Source: Microthrixaceae bacterium (lineage in GTDB: Bacteria; Actinomycetota; Acidimicrobiia; Acidimicrobiales; Acidimicrobilacustridaceae). From it: 8,487 nucleotides of DNA. Shown here piece by piece: positions 5,158-8,487 of this stretch. The DNA lies in the NCBI GenBank assembly GCA_023264915.1, contig JAHFUU010000077.1, forward strand, positions 1-8,487. The letters are read 5' to 3'. Made by a program: the position numbers and the translations under genes. The notes beneath the pieces are model-generated. The model saw only the letters and a program-made list of their open reading frames with translations, had not been told where the DNA came from and did no database searches. Each line of letters starts with the position of its first letter. Positions within the stretch are counted from its first letter, which is position 1.

Positions 5158-6140
5158 GATTGCACTCCCCCGACCCGCCCTCCCATCCACCGGCGTGGCG
5201 CACGATTCTCGCCGGGCTGGCCAGGATCACGCGCCAGAACGTCCTGCCCGCTGCTCGATCGAGCGCTTTCTCGCTCGCAGCTGTCCTCCTCACGGCTGCT
5301 GCGGCCGCACTCGCTCCGGCTTGCACCTCGCAACCGCCGGGCCATGACAACCCCGTGTCGACATCTGGCTCTGGCGGCACGACCGTCCCCTCCAACCCCG
5401 GATCGGATGGGTCGCCAGGGTCCTCGGCATCGGCCACTCAAGTCTCGCCTTCCTCGTCGGCGCAGCAAGGCCCCACTCTGGTCACTCCCTACTTCATCCG
5501 TGACGGCAAGGTCGCCACAGGTTCACCGCGGCCGGCCACCGGCGACGCGTACGTCGACGCGATCAACTTCCTGGCGGCCGGACCGGACGACATCGAGAAG
5601 GCCTCGGGGCTGATCACGGCCGTTGCATCCAACGCCAAGGCCTACAGGCTGACCGTCACCGACGGGACGGCCACAGTCGACCTCTCCCGCACGTTCGAGA
5701 CCCGCGACACCCAGCCCCAGGTGGCCCAGGTGGTGTTCACGCTCACCCAGTTCCCAGGCGTGGACAAGGTCAAGTTCTTGATCGAGGGGACCGACAACGG
5801 CGCAACCGGCGTTCCTCCGGTCGGCCGTGACCAACTCACCAAGTACACCCCTGACGTGCTGCTGGAGTCGCCCTGGCCCGGCACGCGCTCTGGCGCCTCC
5901 GTCAGGGTCAGCGGCAACATCAACCCCGGCTTCAGCTCCTTTGACTATCGCATCGACGGTGCCGCCGGACAGCAGGTGGCCAGCGGCACCGTCAACGTCA
6001 GGTTCGGGCAGGGTCGCAGACGGTTCGACCAGAGCATCGACGTGCCTGGGGGCATCACGGGCCCCGCGCGCTTCACGGTCCTGGCGCCCACCGGAAGCAC
6101 GATGACGAGCTTCGCTGTGTCGCTCACCCTGACAGGCTGA
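5154..6140 (+). CDS. GerMN-Gmad2 domain secreted lipoprotein-like protein
   Basis: The 328-residue product has a basic n-region, a hydrophobic Ala/Leu stretch at about 38-56 and a cysteine at 57 (LAPAC-TSQ), a loose lipobox, so it is probably a membrane-anchored lipoprotein. A Ser/Gly/Pro-rich linker (61-107) follows, then a GerMN-like domain (about 109-211) and a C-terminal Gmad2-type immunoglobulin-like domain (about 235-327, starting LLESPWPGTRSGASVRVSG). These domains occur in spore-germination GerM and in lipoproteins of non-sporulating actinobacteria such as LpqB; exact roles are mostly unknown, often linked to the cell envelope. The only start codons before the signal are TTG 5154, overlapping the SDR stop as TTGA, and TTG 5160. 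Neither has a ribosome binding site, so translation is probably coupled to the SDR gene. The n-region is unusually long (about 36 residues). Confidence 0.8.
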   Translation: MRLHSPDPPSHPPAWRTILAGLARITRQNVLPAARSSAFSLAAVLLTAAAAALAPACTSQPPGHDNPVSTSGSGGTTVPSNPGSDGSPGSSASATQVSPSSSAQQGPTLVTPYFIRDGKVATGSPRPATGDAYVDAINFLAAGPDDIEKASGLITAVASNAKAYRLTVTDGTATVDLSRTFETRDTQPQVAQVVFTLTQFPGVDKVKFLIEGTDNGATGVPPVGRDQLTKYTPDVLLESPWPGTRSGASVRVSGNINPGFSSFDYRIDGAAGQQVASGTVNVRFGQGRRRFDQSIDVPGGITGPARFTVLAPTGSTMTSFAVSLTLTG

Positions 6141-6188
6141 CCGGCACGACGCTGTGGCCCGGTGGCGAACCACATGAGCCGCCCTGCG

Positions 6189-6206
6189 CGGGTCGTCGGC
6201 GACCCG
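6189..6206. terminator. Hairpin in the convergent gap, candidate bidirectional terminator
   Basis: CGGGTCG (6189-6195) and CGACCCG (6200-6206) form a perfect 7-bp stem with a 4-nt loop, 48 nt after the lipoprotein gene stop and between two convergent genes. There is no T-run on either strand. Confidence 0.45.
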
Positions 6207-6242
6207 ACCGGAGCTGCCTCGCTCGAGCCCGCACCTCCCGGA

Positions 6243-6259
6243 GCGCCACGCAATGGCGC
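6243..6259. terminator. Hairpin immediately after the VWA gene stop
   Basis: GCGCCA (6243-6248) and TGGCGC (6254-6259) form a perfect 6-bp stem with a 5-nt loop, starting 2 nt beyond the minus-strand stop codon at 6262-6264. With the hairpin at 6189-6206 it could end minus-strand transcription; no T-run is present. Confidence 0.4.
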
Positions 6260-6261
6260 CC

Positions 6262-7755
6262 TCAGACGAGGTTGTCGACGAACCGTTCGAGCTGGCGAAG
6301 GTTGCGGCACTCGAAGACGCCGTCACAATGAACGCCGTACTCGGTGACGATCGAATCGCCTGTGTCCCAGTAGGACCGGGGTTCGGGGTTCAACCAGAAC
6401 ACATGGCGGGCACGATGGCGCATCTCCTTCACGACCCATGACTGGGACGAGTGGTAGTTGTTGCGGGCGTCGCCCAGCAACAGGACCGTGGTCTTGGGTC
6501 CGATGTCCTTGCCCCACTTGGAGAAGAACACCTCGAGCGCGTGCCCGTAGTCGGAGTGCCCGTCGACCCAGACGACATCCGCTTCGGTGTTGACACGGTG
6601 CACCGCCTCACCGATGTCATCGACGTTGTCGAAGTAGCCGGTCACCTCGTCGACCCCGTCTATGAACACGAACGAGCGGACCTTCGAGAACTGGTTCGAG
6701 ATCGCGTACACGAGGTGCAGCGTGAAGCGGGCGAAGGCCGCAACCGATCCCGAGATGTCAGCGACCACGAAGATCTCCGGCTTCGCGGGTCGCGGGTACT
6801 TGAACTTGGGCTCAGCCGGCACTCCCCCATATGAGAGCGAATGCCGCATGGTGCTGCGGAAGTCGAGCGGGCCCTTCCGACCATGCCGGCGCTTGCGCGC
6901 CAAGCGGACAGCGAGCTTGCGGGTGAGCGGGTAGATGGCCTTCCGCAAGCCGGCCATCTCTTCTCGCGACGCGTGCATGAAGTCGACGTCTTCAGGCAGG
7001 GGCTTGCGCAACGTCTTGGCCATCGCCTCGACACCCCGGTCCATGACCAGCCGGCGACGGATCTCGGCCTCGATCTCCTTCTTGAGCTCTTCGATCCGCA
7101 ACTCGTACTCGTCGCGCTCGAGGCGCTCCTCGAGTGCAGAAAGGGGCGCCGGGGAGTCGTGCTTGGCTTGTTCGATCAGACGCTCGAGCACACCGTCCAG
7201 ATCCAGGTTACGCAGCGTCCGGTAGAGGTAGTACGTGCCACCCACGGGACGGCCCGGCTCCATGCCCGCGTACCGCTTCACCGCCTGGCGTGCCAGGGCG
7301 CGCAGCATCGCGTCGTCACCGTCCATGAGCGCCCTGTAGAGCATCTCGGCCAACTCCTCAGGGCTGAGCTGGTCACCGCCGCCACCCCGCATGCCCTGGC
7401 CCTGCTGGCCCGCCAGCCCCGAGAGGGCTTCCATGTCCTCGTTGCTGAGCTCGCCCAGCTCGTCCTGGTCGCCTATGGCGAACTGCTTGCCCCGGAGCGA
7501 GAAGTAGACCTCGAAGACGGTCTCGAAAGCCCGCCAGTGGGCATTTGACTTCACCAGGGTCGCCGCGAGCGCGTACTTGAACGCCTCGCGGTCCTCGAGC
7601 GGGATGTGCTTGACCGCCTGCATCGCGTCGAGGTTCTCGGTGAGGCTCACGGGCAGGCCCGCGTCGCGCAGCTCGACGATGAAGCCCTCGAGCAGCTCGA
7701 GGATCGGTCTGCCTGTGGTCGCCTCGGCGGTACCGGTCACGCCGGATCCCGTCAC
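6262..7755 (-). CDS. CoxE-like VWA domain protein (MoxR partner)
   Basis: The 497-residue protein has a helical N-terminal region, a Gly/Gln-rich loop (about 114-128), a charged likely coiled coil (about 207-238), and a C-terminal von Willebrand A domain from about 326. The metal site (MIDAS) is intact: D333-x-S335-x-S337 in VADISGS, S401 in GHSDYGHAL, and D429 in LLLGDAR. This is the architecture of the CoxE/VWA family, which works with MoxR AAA+ ATPases in assembling or activating enzymes; CoxD and CoxE mature the Mo-Cu site of aerobic CO dehydrogenase. The partner ATPase lies directly upstream and the genes overlap by 4 bp (GTGA), so the GTG at 7755 is taken as start with coupled translation. 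Cytoplasmic: no signal peptide or membrane segment. The client enzyme is not in the window, so a CO dehydrogenase link is only a guess. Confidence 0.88.
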   Translation of the reverse strand: MTGSGVTGTAEATTGRPILELLEGFIVELRDAGLPVSLTENLDAMQAVKHIPLEDREAFKYALAATLVKSNAHWRAFETVFEVYFSLRGKQFAIGDQDELGELSNEDMEALSGLAGQQGQGMRGGGGDQLSPEELAEMLYRALMDGDDAMLRALARQAVKRYAGMEPGRPVGGTYYLYRTLRNLDLDGVLERLIEQAKHDSPAPLSALEERLERDEYELRIEELKKEIEAEIRRRLVMDRGVEAMAKTLRKPLPEDVDFMHASREEMAGLRKAIYPLTRKLAVRLARKRRHGRKGPLDFRSTMRHSLSYGGVPAEPKFKYPRPAKPEIFVVADISGSVAAFARFTLHLVYAISNQFSKVRSFVFIDGVDEVTGYFDNVDDIGEAVHRVNTEADVVWVDGHSDYGHALEVFFSKWGKDIGPKTTVLLLGDARNNYHSSQSWVVKEMRHRARHVFWLNPEPRSYWDTGDSIVTEYGVHCDGVFECRNLRQLERFVDNLV

Positions 7756-8487
7756 GGGGCGACGGCCTTGAAGCCGGACTGTTCCTTTGACAGCTCTCGC
7801 ACGGCCTTTGCGATGTCGCTCTGGTACTTGAGAAGGATGTTGATCGTCTCGGTCGCGGTGCTCTCGTCGACGGACTCGACGCCGAGGATCATCAGCGTGC
7901 GTGCCCAGTCAAGGGTCTCTGACACCGACGGGCTCTTCTTCAGCTCGATCTGGCGTATAGACCGCACGATACGAGCTACCTGATCGGCCAGCGCGTCGGT
8001 GATGTCGGGAACCTTGGTGAGGACGATCTCCTTCTCGCGATCGAGATCGGGGTAGTCGATGTGCAAGAACAGGCAGCGCCGCTTGAGTGCTTCGGACAGC
8101 TCCCTGGTGTTGTTCGAGGTCAAGAAGACCAGGGGGATCTGGGTCGCGGTCAGCGTGCCCAGCTCGGGGATGGAGACCTGGTAGTCCGACAGCACCTCGA
8201 GCAGCAGTGCCTCGGTCTCGACCTCGACCCGATCCACCTCGTCGATCAGCAGCACCACGGGGTCATCGGCACGGATCGCCTCGAGCAGGGGACGTGTCAG
8301 CAGGAACTCATCTGAGAAGATGTCTGTGGAGATGTCGTCCCACGCCAGCTTGCCGCCACCAGGGTCGGTTGAGCCTGTGTTGCGTTCGGTCTGGATGCGC
8401 AGAAGCTGCTTCTTGTAGTTCCACTCATAGATCGCCTTGGCCTCGTCGAGGCCCTCATAGCACTGCAAGCGGATGAGCCGCGCGCCG
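7752..8487 (-). CDS. MoxR/CoxD-type AAA+ ATPase (partial, N-terminus beyond right edge)
   Basis: The frame is open to the right edge, giving about 244 visible residues that begin mid-protein (LIRLQCYEGLDEAKA), a stretch typical of MoxR ATPases just after the Walker A region. Walker A itself is outside. Walker B is seen as VVLLIDEVD (about residue 77 of the visible part), sensor 1 as FLTSNN (about 121-126), and the arginine finger region as KRRC (135-138). The Leu-rich C-terminal lid follows. It would use ATP hydrolysis to remodel a client, with the downstream VWA protein as adaptor. The ATG-less beginning at 8468 is an internal TTG Leu codon, not the start. The TGA at 7752-7754 overlaps the next gene's GTG. 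Closest type by motif is CoxD-like, but this is from memory of the family. Confidence 0.88.
   Translation of the reverse strand, partial: GARLIRLQCYEGLDEAKAIYEWNYKKQLLRIQTERNTGSTDPGGGKLAWDDISTDIFSDEFLLTRPLLEAIRADDPVVLLIDEVDRVEVETEALLLEVLSDYQVSIPELGTLTATQIPLVFLTSNNTRELSEALKRRCLFLHIDYPDLDREKEIVLTKVPDITDALADQVARIVRSIRQIELKKSPSVSETLDWARTLMILGVESVDESTATETINILLKYQSDIAKAVRELSKEQSGFKAVAP

Noticed and set aside
6841..7548. 235-codon plus-strand open frame opposite the VWA gene
   Set aside because: The minus-strand VWA protein has an intact MIDAS motif and clear family structure; the plus-strand frame is His/Val/Leu-rich noise typical of antisense frames.

Overview
The window is high-GC, densely packed DNA with nearly all-G/C third codon positions in its genes and frequent GTG/TTG starts. 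This fits a high-GC actinobacterium. The nirA/cysH-like pair and the actinobacterial style of the ApbE, GerMN-lipoprotein and MoxR/VWA genes point the same way. An Acidimicrobiia-like origin is possible, but the lineage is inferred, not shown. I see no rRNA, tRNA, CRISPR array, insertion sequence or phage gene.

Layout, plus strand. (1) 1-1052: the last 48 codons of an unrecognised protein are followed after 5 nt by an ApbE-type FAD:protein FMN transferase. (2) 1053-1389: a 337-bp gap holds GC-rich hairpins after apbE, then an AT-richer promoter-like stretch with three alternating copies of a 9-bp half-site (1204-1253), a candidate operator for the sulfur genes. (3) 1390-4106: a siroheme/[4Fe-4S] sulfite (or nitrite) reductase and a [4Fe-4S] APS reductase (cysH), separated by a C- and A-rich 218-bp stretch. 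Together they would take adenylyl sulfate to sulfite and then to sulfide for cysteine synthesis. (4) 4107-4386: a 280-bp gap with two hairpins and one copy of a 13-bp direct repeat. (5) 4387-6140: a classical short-chain dehydrogenase/reductase, translationally overlapped (TTGA) by a secreted GerMN-Gmad2 lipoprotein-like gene.

Minus strand, convergent with the above. A MoxR-family AAA+ ATPase (N-terminus beyond the right edge) overlaps by 4 bp (GTGA) a CoxE-like VWA-domain protein. This is the usual chaperone-like pair that activates or inserts metal cofactors into partner enzymes; the partner is not in the window. The 121-bp convergent gap carries two hairpins that could stop transcription from both sides.

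Most of the window is recognisable core metabolism rather than a novel system. The points most worth checking are the three-half-site operator array before the reductase, the full set of four cluster-type cysteines in both halves of that reductase, and the uncertain start of cysH, whose frame stays open back to an ATGA overlap with the upstream gene.
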